From NCBI RefSeq assembly GCF_947493595.1, contig NZ_CANLRL010000008.1:62001-126000 (forward strand): 64,000 nt of DNA, written 5' to 3'. The notes under the pieces are model-generated. The model made no database searches and was not told the origin of the DNA. It worked only from the letters and a program-made list of their open reading frames with translations. This document shows, piece by piece, positions 30,294 to 38,860 of the stretch. Positions within the stretch are counted from its first letter, which is position 1; each line of letters starts with the position of its first letter. The translations under genes were made by a program, and so were the position numbers. This stretch comes from an uncultured Shimia sp. Lineage in GTDB: Bacteria > Pseudomonadota > Alphaproteobacteria > Rhodobacterales > Rhodobacteraceae.

Positions 30294-30322
30294 TTGCACT
30301 CCCCCGCGGCTCATTCTACATA
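30294..30322 (+). promoter_or_regulatory. Sigma70-type promoter of a candidate small RNA
   Basis: TTGCAC (30294-30299), a 17-bp spacer and TACATA (30317-30322). Predicted start near 30329. No good coding start follows for ~200 bp, while a strong terminator does. Confidence 0.55.
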
Positions 30323-30328
30323 CCAATC

Positions 30329-30490
30329 AACAGAGCAAGCCAGACCGGCCACTCACGTACGCAGCACGCATTCCAGCAAGGCCCAGCTTTCGCCAGGTCC
30401 AGCCAGACAGCAAGCCACGCACGCAGGCAGATACGGTCCAGCCAGCCACACAAGAACGGCGCCAAGGTTTCATCCCAGGCGCCGTTTTTG
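30329..30490 (+). ncRNA. Candidate ~160-nt small RNA
   Basis: The stretch runs from a well-spaced promoter to a strong intrinsic terminator inside the otherwise gene-free spacer 30124-30539. The body is C-rich with several CCAGCC/CAGCCAG motifs that could pair with G-rich ribosome-binding sites. It resembles none of SRP RNA, 6S, tmRNA or RNase P that I can recognise. It could instead be a 5' leader with attenuator for the downstream flavoprotein gene. Confidence 0.5.
30455..30490 (+). terminator. Strong intrinsic terminator
   Basis: Perfect 9-bp stem AACGGCGCC (30455-30463) / GGCGCCGTT (30478-30486), loop of 14, followed by TTTTTG. It lies ~50 bp before the next ATG, so it closes a preceding RNA rather than a coding gene. 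Confidence 0.8.
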
Positions 30491-30539
30491 TTTGCACCCT
30501 CCCCTTTTGCCTTCCCTGAATTACTGGCACGCTCCCACC

Positions 30540-31043
30540 ATGACCAAATCCGATCCCATTCGCCCAACCGATGCGGACGCCCGCGCCTTGGCCCGCGACC
30601 TTCTGTCCTCGGCCACCTATGCCGCGCTTGCCGTCACCGATCCCGCCACTCGCACCCCATCCGTGACCCGCGTGGCCCTTGCCACCGCGCCAGACGGCAT
30701 GCCCTTCACATTAATCTCCGATCTCTCCAGCCATACCGGAGCACTGCAGGCCGATGCCCACTGCGCCTTGCTGGTGGGTGAGCCCGGCGACAAAGGCGAC
30801 CCGCTCACGCATCCGCGCATGACCCTGCACGCCAAAGCCTCATTCCTTGAAAGAGACAGCGATGAACACGCGCAAACACGCGCCCACTATCTATCGCTGC
30901 GCCCCAAAGCCAAACTCTACGTCGATTTCCCCGACTTCTCCTTTGTGCGCTTTAAGATGACCGGCGGGCTGCTGAATGGCGGCTTTGGCAAAGCGTTTCA
31001 CTTGACGCCAGACGATCTGTTAGCGCCAACACCTTTCGCTTGA
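30540..31043 (+). CDS. Pyridoxamine 5'-phosphate oxidase-like flavin-binding protein (HugZ-like)
   Basis: 167 residues. The split-barrel FMN-binding fold is suggested by ARDLLSSATYAALAVTD, GMPFTLISDLSSHTGALQAD, CALLVGEPGDKGDPLTHPRM and a C-terminal VDFPDFSFVRFKMTGGLLNG. That last segment recalls HugZ-type heme-related proteins in which GGFG-A-x-x-L follows. True PNPox catalytic residues are not evident. The start at 30540 begins MTKSDPIRPTDADAR. Cytoplasmic; substrate uncertain. Confidence 0.8.
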   Translation: MTKSDPIRPTDADARALARDLLSSATYAALAVTDPATRTPSVTRVALATAPDGMPFTLISDLSSHTGALQADAHCALLVGEPGDKGDPLTHPRMTLHAKASFLERDSDEHAQTRAHYLSLRPKAKLYVDFPDFSFVRFKMTGGLLNGGFGKAFHLTPDDLLAPTPFA

Positions 31044-31075
31044 CGCAAGGCTACGGCGCACCCTACCGTCGCGCC

Positions 31076-31480
31076 ATGCCATTACACAGCTTAGATCACG
31101 CCAACATCGGCACGCAAAATCTCGACGTCATGATCCGCTTCTACGAAGAGGTGCTGGGCATGACCAATGGCCCCCGCCCGGACTTCGGCTTTCCCGGCGC
31201 TTGGATGTATCTCGGCGAAACAGCGGTGGTGCATCTGGTGGGCGCAACCAAACCATTGATCGCGGGCGGTGGAAACATCGCGCTGGAGCACGCCGCCTTT
31301 GCCGCCACAGACATGCCAGCTTTCCTGGACGTGCTCAAAGCGCACGATCTGGACTATTACCTCGGCTTCCCACCCGGTTTCCCGATTGTGCAGGTCAATA
31401 TCCACGACCCGGACGGCAATCACCTGCATGTGGATTTTCACATCGACGAGCTGCCCGATGAGCTGCGCCCCGCGACCTAA
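31076..31480 (+). CDS. VOC (glyoxalase/dioxygenase) family protein
   Basis: 134 residues, two beta-alpha-beta-beta-beta units. Metal-ligand-type positions include His in SLDHANIGT (near the N-terminus), Glu/His in ALEHAAFAA and the C-terminal IHDPDGNHLHVDFH. Could be a lactoylglutathione lyase-like or dioxygenase enzyme; substrate not assignable. The ATG at 31076 is chosen by homology over a TTG that overlaps the preceding stop. Confidence 0.85.
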   Translation: MPLHSLDHANIGTQNLDVMIRFYEEVLGMTNGPRPDFGFPGAWMYLGETAVVHLVGATKPLIAGGGNIALEHAAFAATDMPAFLDVLKAHDLDYYLGFPPGFPIVQVNIHDPDGNHLHVDFHIDELPDELRPAT

Positions 31481-31506
31481 GGCGCCCAATAAGTTAACGG
31501 AGGCGC

Positions 31507-31573
31507 GTTCAAATCCGCACCTCCGTGAAACAGTCGCAATACCGACGTAATACCGACGGCCAAATCTGCCGTT
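31507..31573. repeat. Dispersed ~66-bp repeat, copy A
   Basis: The first 50 bases match 63301-63350 at 44 positions without gaps, same orientation. Both copies contain a doublet of (A)ACCGACG-type units, e.g. ATACCGACGTAATACCGACG here. Copy A lies between two convergent gene ends. Confidence 0.7.
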
Positions 31574-31592
31574 CGATCCCGGTCGTAAACCT

Positions 31593-32093
31593 TTATTGCA
31601 GCAGCGCCTTGGACGCTTCGATGGCCTCGGCAATTGGCGCAAAATAACGCACTTCGATCGACGACCCGCTGCGCATCACCTCCGCCGCCTTATCCGCACC
31701 CGCCATATAAAGCTGAGTGGCCTGCGGCAAAGACGCCTCTGTAATGGCCTTGATCCGCCCGCCGTTCACACGTTCCCGCCCAAGGTTGGAATCGGTGTTG
31801 GCGCGCACAAAAGAATACAAACCACGGTTCACGCGGGTCAGCGCCACTTCCGCTTCCCAATAGACCGAAGCCTTTGAAATCACACGCACAGTTTGGCTGT
31901 AGGTCTGACGCAAACAATCAATCCGATATACCTTCGCCACCTTCGCACACTCGCCCACACCGTAGGTGAAAATATCCACCGTGCGCTTGGTCTGCTGGTC
32001 AGAAAACCCAATGTCATCTTCCGCCATCGCGGGCTGCGCCATCACCCCAACCACAACCACTGCCGCTGCTTGCAACGTTTTGACTAAGCGCAT
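31593..32093 (-). CDS. Exported protein of unknown function
   Basis: 166 residues with a clear signal peptide (MRLVKTLQAAAVVVVGVMAQ, cut after AMA). The mature protein is mixed helical, with Cys residues in GECAKVAKVYRIDCLRQTYS that could form a disulfide. AAGGA precedes the ATG. I do not recognise the family. It lies between the VOC gene and uspA and is probably periplasmic. Confidence 0.75.
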   Translation of the reverse strand: MRLVKTLQAAAVVVVGVMAQPAMAEDDIGFSDQQTKRTVDIFTYGVGECAKVAKVYRIDCLRQTYSQTVRVISKASVYWEAEVALTRVNRGLYSFVRANTDSNLGRERVNGGRIKAITEASLPQATQLYMAGADKAAEVMRSGSSIEVRYFAPIAEAIEASKALLQ

Positions 32094-32112
32094 GAACTGT
32101 CTTCCTTTTGCT

Positions 32113-32520
32113 CTACCGCGTCACATGTACCGCGCATTTGGCATGACGCACAACCTGTGCTGCGGTGCTGCCCAACACAATATCCTGAACCCCAGGCCGA
32201 TGTGACGCAATCACAATGCAATCCACCGCGTTTGCCGCCCCCCATTTCACAATGGTTTTCCCTGCATGCCCTTCTTCTACAACGCCTTTTACGTTGGGAA
32301 GGTCAGCACCCATGGCCTCCAGGCTGGCCACAATCGCCGTCTGCGCTTCTGCCTGGAACCCCTCCGGCACGTAGTTGATCACATAGCTGGGGACATGGGC
32401 CATGACATGCAGCAAGCTGACCTGGCCATCCTCATCAATCAACCGCCGCGCCACGGCCACAGCCTCACTTGGGTCATGCGCTTCGTCAAAGGCCACCGGC
32501 ACCAAAATATGCTTATACAT
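32113..32520 (-). CDS. Universal stress protein (UspA family)
   Basis: 135 residues, single Usp domain. MYKHILVPVAFDE at the start, SLLHVMAHVP, and a nucleotide-loop region ASHRPGVQDIVLGSTAAQVV then HAKCAVHVTR. AGGAG precedes the ATG. Likely induced under growth arrest or respiratory stress, binding ATP or AMP. Confidence 0.93.
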   Translation of the reverse strand: MYKHILVPVAFDEAHDPSEAVAVARRLIDEDGQVSLLHVMAHVPSYVINYVPEGFQAEAQTAIVASLEAMGADLPNVKGVVEEGHAGKTIVKWGAANAVDCIVIASHRPGVQDIVLGSTAAQVVRHAKCAVHVTR

Positions 32521-32566
32521 TTCAATCTCCTAACAACAATCAACCACACGAATGTTGCCGCCGTCG

Positions 32567-32887
32567 TTAGTCAAAGGCGTCCATAACATCATACATGACA
32601 GGCTCAAAGCTGCGACACAGCTGATTGATTTTGCGATTGCGCTCACGCATCTCCTCAGACCGCAACATCGCTTGAAAATCTTCACGTCTTTGCCATTGGG
32701 AATAATTGGCAATCCGCGTCTGCGCATCGTTTACATGTAACCCGGCAGCAATAAATCCCGGCTGTTTGGAAATGAACTGCTCATAGGCATCGGTCAGCGC
32801 ATCCAACAAATCCTGACAGGTGCCCGGTGTCATCTCAAAGGTGGTGATGACGGTCTGAAGCTCCGCCTCCTTGGAAATCTTCGGCAT
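32567..32887 (-). CDS. Antibiotic biosynthesis monooxygenase (ABM) domain protein
   Basis: 106 residues; start MPKISKEAELQTVITTFEMT at 32887 with AAGGAGG upstream. The ferredoxin-like ABM fold is suggested by QDLLDALTDAYEQFISKQPG, FIAAGLHVNDAQTRIANYSQ and W-x-RREDFQAML. Such small dimers may be quinol or heme-degrading monooxygenases, but no specific catalytic triad is visible. Confidence 0.8.
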   Translation of the reverse strand: MPKISKEAELQTVITTFEMTPGTCQDLLDALTDAYEQFISKQPGFIAAGLHVNDAQTRIANYSQWQRREDFQAMLRSEEMRERNRKINQLCRSFEPVMYDVMDAFD

Positions 32888-33105
32888 AAGTTCCTCCTTC
32901 CTTTTCCTCAGCTTAGTCCAGCCTCGCCCAGCTTGGCCATACGTTTTAACCGGCAATGCAGCCTCAAGGGCGCTGCACCCTGTGTCAGACACACGCATGT
33001 GATTGCACAAATCCGGTTTTTGCCCCATATTGGGCTTGGTTTTCTGCTGGGTGAAACAGATGGCGACACATGCCACACAGCCCGGCACAGGCAGATGAGG
33101 CAACC

Positions 33106-33426
33106 ATGACCAGATTCCTAGCTGCGCCAATTCTGGCGCTGATGCTCGTTCCCGCACTTCCCCATATTGGTGATGCCAACACGTTGAATCGCGCCTGTAT
33201 GCGTTCAGACCGCGATGGTGCCACCCGACAGATGTGCCGCTGCATTCAGAAAACGGCGAACAAAAGCCTGTCCCGCGCGGATCAGCGCTTGGCGGCCAGC
33301 TTCATCAAAGACCCGCACCGGGCACAAGAAATCCGCCAATCCGACCAACGCAGCCACGAGATTTTCTGGAAGCGCTACAAGAAGTTTGAAACCAGCGTTG
33401 TCTCGAGCTGCAAACACCTGCGCTGA
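33106..33426 (+). CDS. Small exported cysteine-containing protein
   Basis: 106 residues from the ATG at 33106 (GAGG upstream). Signal peptide MTRFLAAPILALMLVPALPH, then a helical domain with Cys in NRACMRSDRDG, RQMCRCIQK and SSCKHLR, suggesting two disulfides. Similar short alphaproteobacterial periplasmic proteins are usually called hypothetical. Divergent from the ABM gene. Confidence 0.7.
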   Translation: MTRFLAAPILALMLVPALPHIGDANTLNRACMRSDRDGATRQMCRCIQKTANKSLSRADQRLAASFIKDPHRAQEIRQSDQRSHEIFWKRYKKFETSVVSSCKHLR

Positions 33427-33501
33427 TCCGACGTCCTGATGAAAGCCACTTGACCCATCGTCGTTCCCTATTCACAAAAGCAAAAGCTGGTGGAGGGACC
33501 T

Positions 33502-34473
33502 ATGCTCAACAAAGGTGTCACCTTACGTGGCCTCGAGGTCTTTGAAGCGCTCGCCGAGCACGGTTCTGTCGCGCGCGCCTCCGAGATCACCGGCCTGTCG
33601 CAGCCAGCCGTGTCTCAGCAAATCCGCAACCTCCAAACCGCGCTTGGCACCGACCTGATTGATCACAGCAAACGCCCGATGCAGCTCACCGCAGCCGGGC
33701 GCACCTATTTGGTTCGGGCGCGTGACGTTCTCTCACAACTGCGGCTGGCGGAATCTGAGCTCACCGTCATGGACCTCACCCATTTGACGCAGCTGTCGAT
33801 GGGCATCATTGACGATTTTGACAACGACTTGACCCCTCGGCTTGTGACCAAACTGGCGGAATCGATGACCCAATGTCGCTTTCGCCTCGTGACCGCGCCC
33901 AGTCATGAAATCACCGACGCCATTCGCGATGGAGACCTGCACCTCGCGATCACCGCCGTGGCTCCGCAAGCGGCTGAAGGCATGACAGAATATCCTCTGG
34001 CGCAAGATCCCTTCATCCTGGTTACGCCTTCCGGTCGCCTCCCCGCGTCCGGCGATATCACCCAGATTTTGCACGATCTTCCAATGCTGCGCTACGGACA
34101 GGAACAGCTGATCGGACGCCAAATTGAGACGGAGTTGATCCGCGCCAACCTGGACGTGCCACAGCGTTTCGAGATTGGCTCCAACCCCTCTCTCATGGCC
34201 ATGGTCTCACGCGGCATCGGCTGGGCTATCACCACGCCTTTGGGATATTTGCGCGCCGCCCGTTTTCACGATCAAGTCGACGCCCACCCGCTCCCCTTTT
34301 CCCCGTTCAGCCGCCAAATCTCACTGCTGGCAAGCGGAGATTGGGCCGACACTGTACCGCGCGATGTGGCCCAGACCATGCGCGGCTTGATCCAGGCACA
34401 CATGGTCACCCCTGCAATTGAACGCTTCCCATGGTTGGAAGGTGAGTTCAAAATTCTTGGGTCTGACACCTAA
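33502..34473 (+). CDS. LysR-family transcriptional regulator
   Basis: 323 residues. The HTH is at ~6-65 (LRGLEVFEALAEHGSVARAS, ITGLSQPAVSQQIRNLQ) and a periplasmic-binding-like effector domain at ~95-300. The ATG at 33502 has GGAGG six bases upstream. No divergent target gene is present, since the upstream neighbour runs the same way, so the regulon is unknown. Confidence 0.9.
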   Translation: MLNKGVTLRGLEVFEALAEHGSVARASEITGLSQPAVSQQIRNLQTALGTDLIDHSKRPMQLTAAGRTYLVRARDVLSQLRLAESELTVMDLTHLTQLSMGIIDDFDNDLTPRLVTKLAESMTQCRFRLVTAPSHEITDAIRDGDLHLAITAVAPQAAEGMTEYPLAQDPFILVTPSGRLPASGDITQILHDLPMLRYGQEQLIGRQIETELIRANLDVPQRFEIGSNPSLMAMVSRGIGWAITTPLGYLRAARFHDQVDAHPLPFSPFSRQISLLASGDWADTVPRDVAQTMRGLIQAHMVTPAIERFPWLEGEFKILGSDT

Positions 34474-34497
34474 TCCAGTTTTCAGTTTCCCAAAACT

Positions 34498-34938
34498 TCA
34501 CACACGTTCAAGCGCCGCCTTGAGCCCGCGTGCGCAGTCTTCAATCAGATCCAACGCCCCGTCAAAATCGCGGGTGTAATACGGATCCGGCACCTCAGAC
34601 ATGCCGCAATCCGGCGCATAGTCGGTGAACAGGCGCACTACAGTATCGCTGCCATCCGGGCGCAACGCCTCAATATTGGCGATGTTCTCCGCGTCCATCC
34701 CAATGATCAGATCGAACCGTTCAAAATCCGCTGCCACAAACTGCCGTGCGCGCAAATCGGACAAGTCCACATCTCGCGCCAGTGCCGCATCCTGCATTGG
34801 CCCATAAGGCGACTTGCCCACATGCCATCCCGCAGTTCCCGCGCTATCGGTTTCCACCTCTGGCGCCAAGGCGCGAAACACGCCTTCCGCCGAGGGCGAC
34901 CGACAGATATTGCCCAAGCATACAAACAGAACCCGCAT
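34498..34938 (-). CDS. Low-molecular-weight protein-tyrosine-phosphatase
   Basis: 146 residues. P-loop CLGNICRSPSAEG (Cys7, C-x5-R-S) and the general-acid loop DPYYTRDFDGALD are intact. The start is set by GGGAGAGG before the ATG at 34938. It removes phosphate from Tyr residues, or resembles arsenate-reductase relatives; phosphatase is more likely given DPYY. Divergent from the sirtuin gene. Confidence 0.93.
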   Translation of the reverse strand: MRVLFVCLGNICRSPSAEGVFRALAPEVETDSAGTAGWHVGKSPYGPMQDAALARDVDLSDLRARQFVAADFERFDLIIGMDAENIANIEALRPDGSDTVVRLFTDYAPDCGMSEVPDPYYTRDFDGALDLIEDCARGLKAALERV

Positions 34939-35050
34939 GGTACCTCTCCCTTGTGGTGCCCTAGCCATCGCCGCAACTGGCTTATAGGTCAAGCACTTGC
35001 CTCCCTCCGAGCCGCTTGCAACACTGCACACAGCCAATTCAGGAGCGCCT

Positions 35051-35752
35051 ATGTCACAATCGATTGTCATCCTCACCGGTGCCGGGATCAGCGCCGAAAG
35101 CGGTCTGGGCACCTTTCGCGACGAAAATGGCCTCTGGGCGCAGCACCGGATCGAAGATGTCGCCACGCCAGAAGGCTTCGCCCGCAACCCTAAGCTGGTG
35201 CATGATTTCTACAACGCGCGCCGCGTGCAATCTTCCGAGGCAGAGCCCAATGCAGGTCATCATGCGCTTGCCAAGCTTGAAGCCAATTATCCAGGGGAGG
35301 TGTTAATCGTCACCCAAAACGTGGATGGGCTGCACGAAAAAGCGGGGAGCCGGAACGTGTTACACATGCACGGAACACTGCACGGCGCCCTTTGCCACAG
35401 CTGCGACCACCGATGGCCTGCCCCTCTTGAGATGGCCGCAAACGACCCCTGCCCGGCTTGTAGCGCGCCAACAACTCGCCCCGACATCGTCTGGTTTGGC
35501 GAGATGCCATACGGCATGGAGCGCATCTCAAACGCGCTGGCACGTGCCGATGTGTTTGTCTCAATTGGCACCTCCGGCGAGGTCTACCCTGCGGCCAATT
35601 TTGTCAATGAAGCCGACATGTTTGGCGCCCATACAGTGGAACTGAACCTCGAGCCCTCATCCGGCGTCTCCCGCTTTGCCGAAACCCACTTTGGCCCCGC
35701 CACCCAGGTTGTGCCGCAATGGGTCGCCACAGAGCTCGCCCGCACCAAATAG
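35051..35752 (+). CDS. cobB: NAD-dependent protein deacylase (sirtuin, CobB type)
   Basis: 233 residues. NAD-binding [34 protein letters not shown], catalytic His in [12 protein letters not shown], zinc ligands CHSCDH and CPACSAP, and [25 protein letters not shown]. The short form and the Y-x-x-R-like region near FYNARRV suggest class III with desuccinylase/deacetylase ability. AGGAG precedes the ATG. Confidence 0.95.
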   Translation: MSQSIVILTGAGISAESGLGTFRDENGLWAQHRIEDVATPEGFARNPKLVHDFYNARRVQSSEAEPNAGHHALAKLEANYPGEVLIVTQNVDGLHEKAGSRNVLHMHGTLHGALCHSCDHRWPAPLEMAANDPCPACSAPTTRPDIVWFGEMPYGMERISNALARADVFVSIGTSGEVYPAANFVNEADMFGAHTVELNLEPSSGVSRFAETHFGPATQVVPQWVATELARTK

Positions 35753-35757
35753 AAAAA

Positions 35758-35779
35758 GGCCGATCCCCACGGACCGGCC
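35758..35779. terminator. Terminator between sirtuin and copper-chaperone genes
   Basis: GGCCGATCC-CCAC-GGACCGGCC hairpin (one mismatch) preceded by AAAAA, between convergent genes. In the reverse direction it is followed by TTTTT, so it fits the reverse-strand gene best, but it may act both ways. Confidence 0.6.
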
Positions 35780-35808
35780 CTCCATTATTCAACAGTTTTG
35801 ACAGACGC

Positions 35809-36315
35809 TTAGCCGTCAGATTTTTTCATGTCATGGCCAGAATGATCACCGTGCTTCATCGCACCGTGATCTGGCTTGCGTTCTAGGTCCACTGGTACTT
35901 CCAGGGTCACGTCGCCTGCTTTTTCGAACGTCAGAGTGATTGTCACAACGTCACCATGCTCCAGTCCACGGTTAAGGCCCATAAACATCACATGATCGCC
36001 GCCACGCGCCAGCGCATGCGTACCGTTTGCTGGCACAGCAAAACCTTCTTTCACGTGCATCATCTTCATGTTGCCGTCGGCGTCTTCTTTATGCGTGTGC
36101 AACTCTGTCCGCTTGGCCACGTCTGACGATACGCCGATCAGCTGATCATCTTCTGCGCCGGTGTTTTCGATCACCATAAAGGCGGCACCTGCTTTGGACA
36201 TTTTTGTTGCCACACGCGCATAGGCATCGTTCACGGCAATGGTGCTTTCTGCAAAGGCAGGCAAAGCAAGGACAACGGTAGCCGCGGCCGCGAGGGAAAG
36301 TGTTTTGAAGGACAT
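35809..36315 (-). CDS. PCu(A)C-type periplasmic copper chaperone
   Basis: 168 residues with signal peptide MSFKTLSLAAAATVVLALPA(FA). Copper ligands follow the family pattern: HTHKEDADGNMKMMHV, then HALARGGDHVMFMG. The C-terminus adds a His/Met-rich tail (DHGAMKHGDHSGHDMKK) that may bind further copper. It inserts copper into the CuA/CuB sites of cytochrome oxidase. CAGGAG precedes the ATG. Confidence 0.93.
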   Translation of the reverse strand: MSFKTLSLAAAATVVLALPAFAESTIAVNDAYARVATKMSKAGAAFMVIENTGAEDDQLIGVSSDVAKRTELHTHKEDADGNMKMMHVKEGFAVPANGTHALARGGDHVMFMGLNRGLEHGDVVTITLTFEKAGDVTLEVPVDLERKPDHGAMKHGDHSGHDMKKSDG

Positions 36316-36358
36316 GTTGGTCTCCTGACCGTTAGATTTTCTTGATTTTGAAACGGGA

Positions 36359-36712
36359 TCAAAGAAAATCAAACGGCGGCGCACGGGCACTTTCGGCGAT
36401 GAGTCGAATCACATCTTCAACCGCGGCCTGTGGACTGCGCAGCACTTCGCCGCGCCCAAGCTCAAGGCCAACCTCCTGCGGATCAGCAGCGATCCAATTC
36501 AGCAGAGAAAAGCTCACTTCCGGGCACAGATGCGCCGGCCCGGTCGGATTGCCCTCGGCATCCACCGGCACCATGACAGCGCTTTCGCCAATGCAGTATT
36601 CCGCAAAGCCCTCAGGGCCTGTCATACCACGCGCAATGGCCATGCTGTGCCCGGTTAAGACCAGCACCAGCGCCATTGTGGCAGCCACATATTTGCGCAA
36701 TCGAAGCATCAT
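36359..36712 (-). CDS. Small exported protein upstream of the copper chaperone
   Basis: 117 residues starting ATG-ATG, with a membrane or signal segment (KYVAATMALVLVLTGHSMAI). The mature part has two Cys (AEYCIGES, AHLCPEV) that could form a disulfide or bind metal. It ends 43 bp before the PCu(A)C gene on the same strand, so a copper-linked role is plausible. It resembles small DUF2946-like copper-operon proteins only loosely. Confidence 0.7.
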   Translation of the reverse strand: MMLRLRKYVAATMALVLVLTGHSMAIARGMTGPEGFAEYCIGESAVMVPVDAEGNPTGPAHLCPEVSFSLLNWIAADPQEVGLELGRGEVLRSPQAAVEDVIRLIAESARAPPFDFL

Positions 36713-36751
36713 GGCCGCATATAGGCACGCCCCGTCAAGATTGTGAAGCGT

Positions 36752-36787
36752 GACAAAAAGAAACAGCCCCGCAAAACTGCGAGGCTG
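36752..36787 (-). terminator. Terminator of rpmB
   Basis: On the reverse strand CAGCCTCGCA pairs with TGCGGGGCTG and runs into TTTCTTTTTG. It lies 28 bases after the rpmB stop. Confidence 0.75.
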
Positions 36788-36814
36788 CCCAAATCTTCAA
36801 AAAGATCAGTGCGA

Positions 36815-37105
36815 TCAGGCGTTTGCGGCCTGTGCTTTGGCGATCTCTTTTTTAACTTTCAGCGCGTTGTCAGACAGCTCAACGTCTTTGGCTTTCGCCA
36901 TGAAGCCGTCCAGACCACCGCGGTGATCTACAGTGCGCAGCGCGGCCGCGGAGATGCGGAACTTGAAGCCACGGCCCAGAGTCTCAGACTGCAGGGTCAC
37001 GTCGTTCAGGTTTGGCAGAAACCGGCGACGGGTGCGGTTTTTGGCGTGGCTTACGTTGTTGCCCGTCATCGGGCCTTTTCCGGTCAGTTCGCAACGGCGC
37101 GACAT
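36815..37105 (-). CDS. rpmB: 50S ribosomal protein L28
   Basis: 96 residues, [20 protein letters not shown] then [15 protein letters not shown], ending with a short helical tail. Length and sequence match alphaproteobacterial L28. Monocistronic, with a good terminator. Confidence 0.98.
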   Translation of the reverse strand: MSRRCELTGKGPMTGNNVSHAKNRTRRRFLPNLNDVTLQSETLGRGFKFRISAAALRTVDHRGGLDGFMAKAKDVELSDNALKVKKEIAKAQAANA

Positions 37106-37259
37106 GGGTATATCCTCGTTTTACGGTCCACGGGGATATGGACCCCGTCAAAGCAATTGGGCGCCGCCTAGGCCGCGCCCGGAAATTCGTTTGGCGTCAT
37201 TAGGCCCATTTCGCGGGGGCGTCAAGTGATTCAGCTGCGCTTTGGCTGCATTTTGCAGC

Positions 37260-37958
37260 TTAAGCCTCCGGCGCGTGATCTTCGTTATCCGCCAGACAGT
37301 TTCGGTCCCACTGAATTGTCATACCTTGATGCCGACGGGCAAAGATTTCAGGCAGAAAGTTTTCAAAATTTCCAACCTCTTCGACCGAATGCAAAATCCA
37401 CGCGTAATTCTTGTCTTCGTAATAAAGCCAGGGAATCATCACCCTGTTGACCAACGGTTTCAGCCACCCGCTTTCCACCCCCACAGTGAGGTGGTTGGTA
37501 AACTTGGCCCCTTCCGGCCCATCTTCAAACCGGAATTCCAAATCCGCCACGGTCACCCCACGCCGCGTTGCCTTCAGAGCAAACTTCTCCTCCTCCAGCG
37601 CCACCACTTCCAGCCGTTCATCCAACATGTATTTTGGATTGCGCTGATAAGCCTCTTTGACGTTCACGAAGTCCCCAGCAGTTAAAGGCCCTTCGGGGGA
37701 GGCCTTCTCACTGTCCAGAGAAATATGATCCTGCGGGTGGCTGACCATAAAAGCCGGGTACGTCTGCCCGTCAATCACCAGCGTTAAATCCGCGTAGACA
37801 CCATACCACCAGCTGAGCATCTCGGCGGTCACGTCCCGCACCGGCGGGTGATCCACCTCAAACAAAGTGCGCCCGTCCGGGAGATGGGTCACCATTGAGT
37901 GGGCATTGTCAAAACTCTTGAGTTCCCAGCCGAACTCACGTGGTTCAGGTAACTGCAC
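37260..37958 (-). CDS. DAPG hydrolase (PhlG)-like protein, copy 1
   Basis: 232 residues; the GTG start at 37958 has AGGGGGAG upstream. VRDVTAEMLSWWYGVY, SHPQDH, VKEAYQR and HSVEEVGNF give a His / Glu / His-x3-Glu pattern like the zinc site of 2,4-diacetylphloroglucinol hydrolase PhlG (retro-Claisen C-C cleavage). The assignment rests on motif order only; true substrate unknown. About 40% similar by eye to the next gene upstream. Confidence 0.6.
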   Translation of the reverse strand: MQLPEPREFGWELKSFDNAHSMVTHLPDGRTLFEVDHPPVRDVTAEMLSWWYGVYADLTLVIDGQTYPAFMVSHPQDHISLDSEKASPEGPLTAGDFVNVKEAYQRNPKYMLDERLEVVALEEEKFALKATRRGVTVADLEFRFEDGPEGAKFTNHLTVGVESGWLKPLVNRVMIPWLYYEDKNYAWILHSVEEVGNFENFLPEIFARRHQGMTIQWDRNCLADNEDHAPEA

Positions 37959-38101
37959 TTCGCTCCCCCTGCATCTCGACGCTCTACGTGCGGTCCCATC
38001 GCGTCGTTAGTTGCACCGTGATGGTGCCGTGTATGTAGAGTGCGTGTACTTACCATTGGCGGGCAAGAAACATTTTCCACATTTCAAATAAACCTTTTGC
38101 A

Positions 38102-38791
38102 CTAACTTTCCTCAACAGCCCGATCCCACACAATCACCTCCCCCTGATCCCGGCGGGCGTAAATGTCCGGCAAGAAATGCGCCCAAGCGCTGATTTCTTC
38201 CACATTGTGCTGCATCCAAGCCTCAGTTTTCTTCTCGTCAAAGAGCACAGGAATGAACACCTGATTGATCAGTGTCTTTGCCCACCCATTTGGGACTCCA
38301 ATACACAGCCGGGTCATCACCTGCACACCACTATCGGTGTCTTGGAAAGAGTGTTCCAGCTGGGCAACGGTCAATCCCAACCGAACAGACCGAATGGCAT
38401 AATTTCGGGGAGTCCGTCGCAAGACCTGGAGCGTCTCATCTGTGGAATATCGCGTATTCCGACCATAGGCCTCTTGAAAGGCAATCCGATCCCCAGCTTT
38501 CAGCGGCGCTTTTGTCTCGCCTCCGACCCGTTCGATGTACGCATGGTCGCGGGGATGCCACACCAAAAAGGCCAGATGTGTCTCTCCATCAATTTTCAGC
38601 TTGAGATGCGCATAAACCCCAAACCACCACGCAACCATCTCGGCTGTCACACCCGGCACAACCGGGTGGCTCAATTCCATGACCAGACGCCCATCATGGG
38701 TTTGGGTAAACACCGTTTCGGCTTCTTCAAGTCCACGCAAAGCCCAGCCGAAATCACGCACGGGGGGTAAATTTTCCAACGGCTTAGTCAA
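38102..38791 (-). CDS. DAPG hydrolase (PhlG)-like protein, copy 2
   Basis: 229 residues, paralogue of the adjacent gene: VPGVTAEMVAWWFGVY, WHPRDH, FQEAYGR and MQHNVEEISAW keep the same putative zinc ligands. The start appears to be TTG at 38791 with a poor Shine-Dalgarno sequence, so the true start is uncertain. It is separated from copy 1 by 143 bp, so it may have its own promoter. Base use is slightly less GC-rich than the flanks. Confidence 0.6.
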   Translation of the reverse strand: MTKPLENLPPVRDFGWALRGLEEAETVFTQTHDGRLVMELSHPVVPGVTAEMVAWWFGVYAHLKLKIDGETHLAFLVWHPRDHAYIERVGGETKAPLKAGDRIAFQEAYGRNTRYSTDETLQVLRRTPRNYAIRSVRLGLTVAQLEHSFQDTDSGVQVMTRLCIGVPNGWAKTLINQVFIPVLFDEKKTEAWMQHNVEEISAWAHFLPDIYARRDQGEVIVWDRAVEES

Positions 38792-38860
38792 ACGGCACCA
38801 TCTTGCATCCCAGGCAAGGTACGGGAGAACGTATTATCCATACAGACATGATGGCGCAGT

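Noticed and set aside
30273-30540. N-terminal extension of the flavin-binding protein
   Set aside because: The 89 extra residues are low-complexity, cross a strong terminator, and the fold begins only after the ATG at 30540.
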